Assembly (NCBI GenBank): GCA_046329495.1
Contig: JAXLUO010000005.1
Location: forward strand, 138,275 to 202,274
Direction: 5' to 3'
Length of the DNA: 64,000 nt
DNA from: Bog-950 sp046329495
Lineage (GTDB): Bacteria > Bacteroidota > Bacteroidia > Chitinophagales > LD1
The notes under the pieces were generated by a model. The model did not search any database and had not been told where the DNA came from. It saw nothing but the letters and a program-made list of their open reading frames with translations. Below are positions 50,899-58,695 of the stretch, in pieces (the first letter of the stretch is position 1; each line of letters starts with the position of its first letter). The position numbers and the translations under genes are program-made.

Positions 50899-52332
50899 CT
50901 ACGCAGCAACTGCACGCATAGCCGATTGCAAATGATGATTTTCCGGTGCTACGCTATTTACTTTCGGAACGCTGAAATGGAAGGTAGTGCCCTTACCCAC
51001 TTCACCGGTAAACCAAATCCTGCCTTTATACAGGTTCAGTATTTTACGGCATATGGCAAGTCCGGTGCCGGCTCCTTCAAACTCAGCATCAGTGTGCAAT
51101 CTGCGGAAAATAAAAAACAGCTTTTTGTTGTACTGCGAATCTATGCCAATCCCGTTATCGGTTACAGTAAACAGGTAATTCTGTCCATCTTCTTCTGCAG
51201 CAATTTTAATTAATGGTGCTTCAGCAGTATTAAACTTTATTGCGTTATCCAATAAGTGATTTATCAATAGCAACATGGTATTTTGATGCAACCCGGGAAT
51301 TATCGGCAAACGCCCTTCTACAATTACCTGTGCCTTTTTAGCTTCAATTTTTGTGGCTAACTGCATTTGGGCACATTGCACTACTATGTTCATATCAACC
51401 TGTGCAGATGCCGGCAAATTGCGTCCTACCCGGCAGTATCCCAACAAATCGTCAATTTGTTTTGACAACCTCACCGCACCTTTCCTCGAATATTCGATGT
51501 ATTCTTTTCCATCTGTATCAAGCACAGCTTCATATCGCTGACGGAGTAGTTCCAGAAAGCTGTTTATATTTCGAACCGGGGTTTTAAGATCGTGTGAAAT
51601 AATATAGGCAAACTGCTCTAAATCTTCGTTAGACCGGTTCAATTCAGCCATATGCTCCAGTAATCGCTTATTCGTATTTTCAAGATCAAGCTCACTTGAA
51701 TAGTTGTAGAAGGCGAGTAGATAAATGGCAAGTCCGAACATTACAAATTTTATCCCTCCGTTAAAATAACCAATCATGTGTTGGGTATTCAAATCGAAAT
51801 TATAATGGGCAAAAACGGGGTAAACACTATAGTAAACCGTAAAAAAGGTAAGCACAATAACTACCCCCAACGTAATTTTCAAAAAATCCTTCACCGGGAA
51901 TAGCAAAAAAGGAGACAGATAAATAACATAGAAAAACTCGTGCACTCTTGTTTCGTGCCCCATAAAACAGGCATTAACCAACACGCACGAACTTACTACT
52001 GTTATATATACATAGCGCGAAACAATGTAACAGCCCCTCCGGTTCAGGGCAATTACTAAACCTATACATATCGCATCAGCAACATGCTTTGCCGCCAGCA
52101 AGGGCATGCCCTGCCACACACTATAGCCCACAAAGCAACTGATGGCAACAAGCGTTAACAGCGAAATGATATTGGTAAAATGGATATACCGCTTATCGCA
52201 ACGCTTTACCTGCTCGGTAACGCCCATATTAATGGCATCAAGCCAACCTTGCTTAAGCCTGCACAGGGCATCTGTAGCCAGTGCCTTGCATTGCATTTGT
52301 AATTGATAAATTGGGGCAGATGTAAATTCCAT
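50899..52332 (-). CDS. Membrane-bound sensor histidine kinase
   Basis: A 477-residue kinase. About six transmembrane helices occupy residues 53-210 (for example ISLLTLVAISCFVGYSVW, VYITVVSSCVLVNACFMG, ITLGVVIVLTFFTVYY), resembling an integral-membrane 7TM-like sensor without a separate periplasmic domain. Then HisKA with H247 (FAYIISHDLKTPVRNI) and HATPase with LLDNAIKF, DNGIGIDSQYNKKLFFIFRR and GTGLAICRKILNLYKGRIWF. No response regulator adjoins. It is divergent from ccoI, sharing a 132-bp upstream region that contains the FNR-like site, so low-oxygen control of both is possible. Confidence 0.88.
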   Translation of the reverse strand: MEFTSAPIYQLQMQCKALATDALCRLKQGWLDAINMGVTEQVKRCDKRYIHFTNIISLLTLVAISCFVGYSVWQGMPLLAAKHVADAICIGLVIALNRRGCYIVSRYVYITVVSSCVLVNACFMGHETRVHEFFYVIYLSPFLLFPVKDFLKITLGVVIVLTFFTVYYSVYPVFAHYNFDLNTQHMIGYFNGGIKFVMFGLAIYLLAFYNYSSELDLENTNKRLLEHMAELNRSNEDLEQFAYIISHDLKTPVRNINSFLELLRQRYEAVLDTDGKEYIEYSRKGAVRLSKQIDDLLGYCRVGRNLPASAQVDMNIVVQCAQMQLATKIEAKKAQVIVEGRLPIIPGLHQNTMLLLINHLLDNAIKFNTAEAPLIKIAAEEDGQNYLFTVTDNGIGIDSQYNKKLFFIFRRLHTDAEFEGAGTGLAICRKILNLYKGRIWFTGEVGKGTTFHFSVPKVNSVAPENHHLQSAMRAVAA

Positions 52333-52390
52333 ACACTAAGTATTTCGCACCTCCTCTCCTACGCTAAGCTTTATATAGAGTTTTGTTCAT

Positions 52391-52457
52391 TTGACCGAAA
52401 TCAGCCAAAAACCTGAGTTTTATCAGTAACCACCTGTGTAACACAAACGTTACTTTG
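52391..52457 (+). promoter_or_regulatory. FNR-like site and -7-like element upstream of ccoI
   Basis: TTGAC-CGAA-ATCAG (52391-52404) resembles the FNR box TTGAT-N4-ATCAA. TTACTTTG (52450-52457) differs from the -7 consensus only at its second base; it sits inside a small palindrome GTTAC-TTT-GTAAC (52449-52461). Centre-to-box distance is 52.5 bp, equal to that at ccoS. The start of transcription would be only about 12-15 nt from the coding start. Confidence 0.65.
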
Positions 52458-52464
52458 TAACAAA

Positions 52465-52477
52465 ATCAGCGATTATC
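52465..52477 (+). promoter_or_regulatory. ATCAGCGATTAT leader of ccoI with ATC in place of ATG
   Basis: The 12-mer ATCAGCGATTAT at 52465-52476 is the same as at the starts of ccoG and fixH. There the sequence continues with G to give the start codon ATG; here it continues with C, giving ATC, followed in frame by TTG. Confidence 0.7.
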
Positions 52478-54898
52478 TTGACTACAAAACTATCCGGCGT
52501 TAAGCAATGCTATCATTGCGGCGAAAACTGTGAACTTGAAATTCAGTTCGACAACCACCCATTTTGTTGCGAAGGTTGCAAAACCGTGTACGAACTACTG
52601 AACGAGAACAACCTGTGCAGCTACTACGACATGAACAGCAAACCGGGCGTTTCGCTTAATAAGGAAGTAAACAGCTCTAAATTTGCTTATCTGGATGACG
52701 AATCTGTAAAATCCAGGTTAATTCAGTTTAGCGATGAGAAAATGAGCACGGTTACCTTTTATGTGCCTCAAATTCACTGTTCCTCCTGTATCTTTTTGCT
52801 GGAAAATCTCTATAAACTTAAACAGGGAGTAAGCCGGAGCACGGTTAACTTTCTTAAACGGGAAGCTACTATTGCCTTCGATAACACAATTACCCTTCGG
52901 GAAGTGGTAGAGGTAATGGCCGCCATTGGTTATGAACCGCTAATTAACCTGAATGACCTGGAGCGTAAGGAAAAGAAGGACCACCTGCGCCGTTATTATC
53001 TCAAAATCGGTGTTGCCTTTTTCGCATTCGGCAATATCATGCTGCTCAGCTTTCCGGAGTATCTCGGTATCGATGCCTTGTCCGAATCCCCCTTACGAAA
53101 ATTCTTCGGTTATCTCAATTTTGCCATTTCCCTACCCGTATTATTATATAGTGCCCGTGAATTTTTTGATAGCGCCTGGGCCGGCGTTAAGGAGCGCACT
53201 ATGAACATGGACATACCCATTGTGCTGGGTATTATTGCTATGTATGCGCGCAGTTGTTACGAAGTGTTTTCGCAAACCGGTGGCGGCTACTTCGACACCT
53301 TCGGCAGTTTGATCCTGCTAATGCTCATAGGCCGTTTATTCCAAAATAAAACCTACGACACACTTTCCTTCGAACGCGATTATAAATCCTACTTTCCCGT
53401 TGCGGTAACCACAATCAACAACGGACAGGAAAACTCAATTCCAATTACCAAACTGCGCGTAGGCGACCGTCTGCTGGTGCGCAATCAGGAGTTAATACCC
53501 GCCGATGCCGTTTTGCTGAAAGGTAACGGCAGCATCGACTATAGCTTTGTAACCGGCGAAGCAACACCCCTGGCTAAAAAAAGCGGCGATAAATTATTTG
53601 CCGGTGGCAAGCAGATAGGTGCCGCTATTGAGGTGGAGGTGCTTAAAGAAGTATCGCACAGCTACCTTACACAGTTATGGAATAATGCTGCTTTCGACAA
53701 AGCAAGTGCCGATACCAAAGAAATTACAACACTGGCCACAAAAGTAAGCCGGTGGTTCACACCGGTGGTAATTAGCATTGCCGCTGTTGCCATGCTATTT
53801 TGGTGGAACAAGGACATCCACAAGGCCTTAAATGCCTTCACATCAGTGCTTATTATTACCTGCCCTTGTGCTTTAGCGCTTTCTTCTCCTTTTACCCTGG
53901 GCAACGTTATGCGCCGCCTAAGCCGTAACCATGTTTATTTAAAAAATGCACAGGTAGTAGAAAAACTGGCACAAATTACCAGCATCGTATTCGACAAAAC
54001 CGGCACACTTACCAATACAAAGGCTGCCTCTATCGAGTTTCATGGCGATGCTCCGTTAACCGATGTTGAATTAAAACTGGTAAAATCCTTAACCTACCAT
54101 TCCTCGCATCCGCTTAGCCGCAAAGTGTACGAGCACCTAAAAAATGTGCCGGTGATAGCAACCACTGATTTTAAAGAAACCGAAGGCATGGGCATCGATG
54201 GTTGGATTGCCGATAACTTTGTACGCATCGGATCAAAACGCTATTTGCTTGGCGAAACCCCTAACAGCGACCGCCAGGCTTCCGACTTTCGCCATGCTTC
54301 TAAAATCTATATTGGCATCAACAACCAGGTAAAGGGCTTTTTTATGGTAAAGAACGAATACCGTAAAGGTTTTGGCGCCCTCATTAATAAGCTGCGTGCG
54401 GTGTTCGGCATTTATGTGGTTAGCGGCGATAACGATGCCGAGAAGAAATTCCTGACACAATATGTAGAGGAGAACAACCTCATATTCCATCAACAACCTG
54501 CCGATAAACTTGAGTTTGTAAAAAAATTACAAGACCAGCGCAAACAGGTAATGATGGTGGGCGACGGCCTTAATGATGCCGGCGCCTTAAAACAAGCTAA
54601 TGTAGGCCTGGCCATATCCGATGATGTAAACAACTTCTCCCCTGCCTGCGATGGCATTATTGATGCTGAAAAATTCGAGAACCTGGACAACCTGATGCTA
54701 TACGCCCGCGATGGCGTAAACATCATAATAGGCAGTTTCATCATTTCACTGATCTATAATGCCGTAGGTATATACCTGGCCGTGCAGGGCACTATAAGCC
54801 CGTTAGTGGCGGCTATCCTCATGCCGGTTAGCTCCGTTACCATCATCAGCTTTACCACATTGGCTTCCAATGTATTCGGCCGCAAAAGGGGCTTTTAA
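52478..54898 (+). CDS. ccoI: cbb3-oxidase copper-transporting P1B-type ATPase
   Basis: An 806-residue inner-membrane P-type ATPase of the FixI/CcoI type, thought to export Cu from the cytoplasm for assembly of the cbb3 binuclear centre. The N-terminus has an extra cysteine-rich segment (CYHCGENCELEI, FCCEGCKTVYELL) that is typical of Bacteroidota CcoI. An HMA-like domain follows (IHCSSCIFLLENLY, about 105-165), then eight TM helices, the TGEA phosphatase motif, ITCPCALALSSPF (Cu-binding CPC), FDKTGTLTNTK (phosphorylated Asp) and MVGDGLNDAGAL. The ATG expected from the ATCAGCGATTATG pattern is ATC at 52475; the in-frame TTG at 52478 is used as start here, and initiation at ATC is an alternative. 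Confidence 0.95.
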   Translation: MTTKLSGVKQCYHCGENCELEIQFDNHPFCCEGCKTVYELLNENNLCSYYDMNSKPGVSLNKEVNSSKFAYLDDESVKSRLIQFSDEKMSTVTFYVPQIHCSSCIFLLENLYKLKQGVSRSTVNFLKREATIAFDNTITLREVVEVMAAIGYEPLINLNDLERKEKKDHLRRYYLKIGVAFFAFGNIMLLSFPEYLGIDALSESPLRKFFGYLNFAISLPVLLYSAREFFDSAWAGVKERTMNMDIPIVLGIIAMYARSCYEVFSQTGGGYFDTFGSLILLMLIGRLFQNKTYDTLSFERDYKSYFPVAVTTINNGQENSIPITKLRVGDRLLVRNQELIPADAVLLKGNGSIDYSFVTGEATPLAKKSGDKLFAGGKQIGAAIEVEVLKEVSHSYLTQLWNNAAFDKASADTKEITTLATKVSRWFTPVVISIAAVAMLFWWNKDIHKALNAFTSVLIITCPCALALSSPFTLGNVMRRLSRNHVYLKNAQVVEKLAQITSIVFDKTGTLTNTKAASIEFHGDAPLTDVELKLVKSLTYHSSHPLSRKVYEHLKNVPVIATTDFKETEGMGIDGWIADNFVRIGSKRYLLGETPNSDRQASDFRHASKIYIGINNQVKGFFMVKNEYRKGFGALINKLRAVFGIYVVSGDNDAEKKFLTQYVEENNLIFHQQPADKLEFVKKLQDQRKQVMMVGDGLNDAGALKQANVGLAISDDVNNFSPACDGIIDAEKFENLDNLMLYARDGVNIIIGSFIISLIYNAVGIYLAVQGTISPLVAAILMPVSSVTIISFTTLASNVFGRKRGF

Positions 54899-54903
54899 AC
54901 AAA

Positions 54904-54971
54904 CATGACTTTAATCATGCACTAAACCTGTGCAAGGTCATAAACTACCCTGGAACGCACACCTACTTTTG
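54904..54971 (+). promoter_or_regulatory. FNR-like site and -7 element upstream of ccoS
   Basis: CATGAC-TTTA-ATCATG-type palindrome at 54904-54919 (core TGAC-TTTA-ATCA) and TACTTTTG at 54964-54971, an exact TAnnTTTG. The centre lies 52.5 bp upstream of the first base of the -7 box. There is no -33 element. It would drive ccoS-ccoNO-ccoQ-ccoP-ccoG-fixH and perhaps the TauE-like gene. Confidence 0.7.
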
Positions 54972-54991
54972 GCCGTTGAAAATATTTACAC

Positions 54992-55159
54992 ATGAGCGTT
55001 TTATTTATCCTGATAGGTGCCAGTTTACTGCTCGCAGTAGGGTTTCTTATCGCCTTTATCCAAAGCGTTAAGAACGGGCAATATGACGATGAGTATACGC
55101 CCTCCGTGCGGATACTTTTCGACGATCAACCAAAATCCTTAAACAAAACCAAAAAATGA
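54992..55159 (+). CDS. ccoS: cbb3-type oxidase assembly protein CcoS
   Basis: A 55-residue protein with one N-terminal transmembrane helix (VLFILIGASLLLAVGFLIAF) and a short acidic tail with the family pattern SVKNGQYDDEYTPSVRIL(F)DD. CcoS is needed for heme and copper incorporation into cbb3 oxidase. It is 93 bp after ccoI, has its own promoter, and its stop codon is three bases before the ccoNO start. Confidence 0.93.
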   Translation: MSVLFILIGASLLLAVGFLIAFIQSVKNGQYDDEYTPSVRILFDDQPKSLNKTKK

Positions 55160-55162
55160 TGT

Positions 55163-57310
55163 ATGGATGTAGAAAAATTTAGTTACGACAACCGGATAGT
55201 GCGGAATTTCGCCTTCGCCTCCTTCATATGGGGGTTGGTAGGCTTATTAGTGGGGGTTGTAGTCGCACTGCAACTGGTTTTCCCCCAACTCAACTTCATG
55301 GAATATGCCACTTTCGGCAGATTGCGCCCTCTGCACACCAATGCAGTGATTTTCGCATTTGTGGGTAACGGTATTTTTATGGGAGTTTATTATTCACTGC
55401 AACGCCTTACCAAGGCCCGCATGTGGAATACAACACTCAGCTACATCCATTTTTGGGGTTGGCAGCTGATTATTGTGTTAGCCGCTGCTACGCTGGTATT
55501 AGGTATTACAACCGGTAAGGAATATGCAGAATTAGAATGGCCTATCGACATACTGATTGCGTTAATCTGGGTTGTATTCGGTATCAATATGTTCGGTACC
55601 ATCTTAACCCGCCGCGAACGCCACCTGTATGTTGCCATTTGGTTTTTCATCGCTACATGGATTACCGTAGCCATGCTGCACATCGTTAACTCATTTGAAT
55701 TACCTATCTCCTTATTCAAGAGTTACTCGCTTTATGCAGGTGTTCAGGATGCGCTGGTTCAGTGGTGGTATGGTCACAACGCGGTTGCGTTCTTCTTAAC
55801 CACACCTTACCTGGGCTTAATGTATTACTTCCTGCCTAAGGCTGCCGGACGTCCGGTGTATTCATATCGCTTATCTATCATCCACTTCTGGGCGCTCATC
55901 TTCTTATACATCTGGGCCGGTCCTCACCACCTGTTGTATACCGCCCTGCCCGACTGGGCTCAATCACTGGGAACAGTGTTCTCCGTTATGCTGATTATGC
56001 CAAGCTGGGGTGGTATGATTAACGGTCTGTTAACCCTTCGCGGTGCTTGGGATAAAGTGCGCGACGACGTTGTTCTTAAGTTCTACGTAGTTGCCGTTAC
56101 CGCCTACGGTATGTCAACTTTCGAAGGTCCAATGCTTTCCATTAAAAGCGTAAACGCAATATCGCACTTTACCGATTGGACCATTGCACACGTGCACATT
56201 GGTGCGCTGGGCTGGAACGGTTTCCTAACCTTCGGTATCCTGTTCTGGATCATCCCCAAAATGTACCGCACCGAGTTGTATAGCCGCAAACTGGCTAACA
56301 TTCACTTTTGGTTAGGCACACTTGGTATTCTGTTTTACGCTGTTCCGATGTATTGGAGCGGTTGGACACACTGGAGCATGCTGCGCCAATTTACACCGGA
56401 AGGCAACCTGCTGTATCCTAACTTCCTGGATATGGTTAAAAGTATCATGCCGATGTACGCTTTGCGCGCCTTTGGCGGTACTTTATACTTTGTGGCTGCC
56501 TGCGTAGGCGTATTTAACCTGGTTAAAACCATACAGCAAGGTTCGTTCCTGGCCGAAGAAGAAGCCGAAGCCGCACCGCTTACCGGCGAATACCACACAC
56601 ACAGCGGCGAACACTGGCACCGTTGGATTGAGCGCAGGCCCGTTCAAATGTTAGTGCTGGCCTTTGTAGTGGTGGCCATTGGCGGTATTGTTGAGTTTAT
56701 GCCTACCTTCCTTATCAAGTCTAACATACCTACCATTTCAAGCGTTAAGCCTTATACACCGCTCGAATTACACGGACGTGATATATATGTCCGCGAGGGT
56801 TGTTATGTATGTCACTCGCAAATGGTTCGTCCGTTCCGTGCCGAAGTGGCCCGCTATGGCGAATACAGCAAAGCCGGCGAGTTTGTTTACGACCACCCGT
56901 TCCAGTGGGGTTCTAAGCGAACCGGTCCTGATTTGGCCCGCGAAGGTGTAGGCAACATGAAGAAAACCGACTCATGGCACTATAACCACATGGAAGATCC
57001 GCGCCAGATGAGCCCGGGCTCTATCATGCCTCCATATCCGCATTTATTAGATCGCGATCTTGACATCAGCAACACCGGTGCTAAAATCCGCGCCATGCAA
57101 ACGCTGGGCGTTCCTTATCCAGATGGTTACGATAAAATAGCCAACGAAGATTTGGAAAAACAAGCGCTGCAAATTCAGGAAAGCCTGAAGAACGATAAAA
57201 TCCAAACTTCTGAGAAGAAAGAGATCATCGCTCTTATCGCCTACCTGCAACGCCTTGGCAAGGACATAAGCGAAGCTCCGGCAGAAAACGCGCAAACCAG
57301 TTTGAAATAA
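55163..57310 (+). CDS. ccoNO: cbb3-type cytochrome c oxidase, fused CcoN-CcoO subunits
   Basis: A 715-residue fusion, a standard arrangement in Bacteroidota. CcoN (about 1-460) is the 12-TM catalytic subunit, with metal-binding histidines visible in RPLHTNAVIFAF, WWYGHNAVAFF, GPHHLLYTALPDW and AHVHIGALGWNG. A histidine-rich linker (THSGEHWHRW) leads to a CcoO TM anchor (about 493-520) and the CcoO cytochrome c domain with CYVCHSQM (C547, C550, H551) and later IMPPYPHLL. The enzyme reduces O2 to water with high affinity and pumps protons. It is preceded by ccoS and followed by ccoQ in one operon. Confidence 0.97.
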   Translation: MDVEKFSYDNRIVRNFAFASFIWGLVGLLVGVVVALQLVFPQLNFMEYATFGRLRPLHTNAVIFAFVGNGIFMGVYYSLQRLTKARMWNTTLSYIHFWGWQLIIVLAAATLVLGITTGKEYAELEWPIDILIALIWVVFGINMFGTILTRRERHLYVAIWFFIATWITVAMLHIVNSFELPISLFKSYSLYAGVQDALVQWWYGHNAVAFFLTTPYLGLMYYFLPKAAGRPVYSYRLSIIHFWALIFLYIWAGPHHLLYTALPDWAQSLGTVFSVMLIMPSWGGMINGLLTLRGAWDKVRDDVVLKFYVVAVTAYGMSTFEGPMLSIKSVNAISHFTDWTIAHVHIGALGWNGFLTFGILFWIIPKMYRTELYSRKLANIHFWLGTLGILFYAVPMYWSGWTHWSMLRQFTPEGNLLYPNFLDMVKSIMPMYALRAFGGTLYFVAACVGVFNLVKTIQQGSFLAEEEAEAAPLTGEYHTHSGEHWHRWIERRPVQMLVLAFVVVAIGGIVEFMPTFLIKSNIPTISSVKPYTPLELHGRDIYVREGCYVCHSQMVRPFRAEVARYGEYSKAGEFVYDHPFQWGSKRTGPDLAREGVGNMKKTDSWHYNHMEDPRQMSPGSIMPPYPHLLDRDLDISNTGAKIRAMQTLGVPYPDGYDKIANEDLEKQALQIQESLKNDKIQTSEKKEIIALIAYLQRLGKDISEAPAENAQTSLK

Positions 57311-57326
57311 TTTAAAACTCGATAAC

Positions 57327-57506
57327 ATGTTCTCATTTATAAAAAAATACGCGGCCTCCTTAAACGGGGTAGAGGTATACCCTAAAATAGGTATCGTTCT
57401 GTTCCTTCTTGTATTTGCGGGCATGTTATGGTTTGCCCTGAAGGCCGATAAAAACTATATCCACGAATTGGAACAGATTCCGCTGGATGAAAAAGACAAG
57501 ATTTAA
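57327..57506 (+). CDS. ccoQ: CcoQ-like small cbb3 oxidase subunit
   Basis: A 59-residue protein found between ccoNO and ccoP. It has a hydrophobic helix GIVLFLLVFAGMLWFAL at about residues 22-38 and a charged C-terminal tail (EQIPLDEKDKI). The start MFSFIKKYAASLNGVEVYPK is plausible. CcoQ stabilises the oxidase complex. Position, size and the tail with IPLDE agree with Bacteroidota CcoQ-like proteins; sequence conservation in this family is low. Confidence 0.85.
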   Translation: MFSFIKKYAASLNGVEVYPKIGIVLFLLVFAGMLWFALKADKNYIHELEQIPLDEKDKI

Positions 57507-57529
57507 TAAAGTCCAAAACAATTAGGTAT

Positions 57530-58666
57530 ATGAGAATTCAAATAAATAATAAATTAAAAAAGGCTGCCTTTATTGCAGTTCCTTTGCTGGCTGCCCTGGG
57601 TAGCGTAGCACAGGAAGCAACCCCAAAGGCAGGTTCACAGGTTAATATGCTGTGGTGGCTCATTTTGAGTGTAATGGTCATCCTGTTGTTTGCCGTAGGC
57701 ATACTGGGCAATGTTTTAGTAAACGTAGCCCGCATTACAGTCGAAAAAAGCAAGGCAAAGGGTGTCGCTGTCATTGCATTCCTGCTATTTAGCACCGTAG
57801 CATTTGCACAGGATGCGGCTGCTACAACTACCACTGCTGCTCCGGCCCCGGCCCAGTCCAACAGCGGAGAAACCTGGAACATGATTATGGCCATTGCAGT
57901 AATAACCGCTTTATTAGCTGCGGTTATAATACTGGCCCTGCGTATTCGCCGCATGTTGGGCGAACTTAGCAGCCTTGAGGTTAAACAACAGGCCGGTCCA
58001 AGCCTGCTTGATAGCTTCAACGCTTCCGTTTCGCTGGATAAGGAAAAGGATATTCTGTTAGACCATGACTACGATGGTATTAAGGAGTTGGATAACAACC
58101 TGCCGCCATGGTGGGTATATAGCTTCTACATTTCTATTATCTGGGCTATCGGGTATCTGTTCTATTACCACTTAGGTGGTGGCGGACCATCCAGCCAGGC
58201 CGAATACCTGGCCGAAGTAAAAGAGGGGCAGGCTGAAATAGACGCCTACATCAGCAGCCATCCTAAAAAAGTGGATGAAAACACGGTAACAATGGCTGAT
58301 GCAGCAGGTATTGCCGATGGCAAAGCAACTTTTGCCACTAACTGCGCCGTTTGTCACGGCAATGCGGGCGAAGGTAATGTAGGCCCTAACTTAACCGATG
58401 ATTACTGGATACACGGAGGAACGTTAAGCGATGTTTTCAAATCAGTAAAATACGGCTGGCCTGCAAAAGGCATGAAATCGTGGCAGGCCGATTTAACACC
58501 GGAACAAATCAGAAACATTGTTAGCTACATTAAATCGTTACGCGGCACCAACCCGGCAAACGCCAAGGCTCCGCAAGGCGATTTATTCAGCGAAGCAGGT
58601 ACAGTAGCTTCCGACTCTACAGCAACAACCACTGCTGCCGATTCCTCCGCTACGGTAGCTAAATAA
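57530..58666 (+). CDS. ccoP: cbb3-type oxidase cytochrome c subunit CcoP, with an extended N-terminus
   Basis: A 378-residue membrane-anchored cytochrome c that feeds electrons to CcoNO. It carries one heme-binding CxxCH (CAVCHG, C272) rather than the two of proteobacterial CcoP, which is normal in Bacteroidota. The N-terminal part looks duplicated: a signal-like segment ending SVAQ (about 12-28) plus a TM helix (42-65), then another signal-like segment ending AFAQ (about 79-94) plus a TM helix (118-138). A third TM helix (about 193-212, VYSFYISIIWAIGYLFYYH) precedes the cytochrome domain. NNLPPWWVYSFYISI is the CcoP signature. The tail is rich in Thr/Ala/Ser. Confidence 0.94.
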   Translation: MRIQINNKLKKAAFIAVPLLAALGSVAQEATPKAGSQVNMLWWLILSVMVILLFAVGILGNVLVNVARITVEKSKAKGVAVIAFLLFSTVAFAQDAAATTTTAAPAPAQSNSGETWNMIMAIAVITALLAAVIILALRIRRMLGELSSLEVKQQAGPSLLDSFNASVSLDKEKDILLDHDYDGIKELDNNLPPWWVYSFYISIIWAIGYLFYYHLGGGGPSSQAEYLAEVKEGQAEIDAYISSHPKKVDENTVTMADAAGIADGKATFATNCAVCHGNAGEGNVGPNLTDDYWIHGGTLSDVFKSVKYGWPAKGMKSWQADLTPEQIRNIVSYIKSLRGTNPANAKAPQGDLFSEAGTVASDSTATTTAADSSATVAK

Positions 58667-58682
58667 CATAACCACCAAAAGG

Positions 58683-58695
58683 ATCAGCGATTATG
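58683..58695 (+). promoter_or_regulatory. ATCAGCGATTATG start-codon sequence of ccoG
   Basis: ATCAGCGATTAT at 58683-58694 overlaps the ATG at 58693. The same 12 bases precede fixH and ccoI at the same distance; probably a translation-initiation sequence. Confidence 0.6.
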
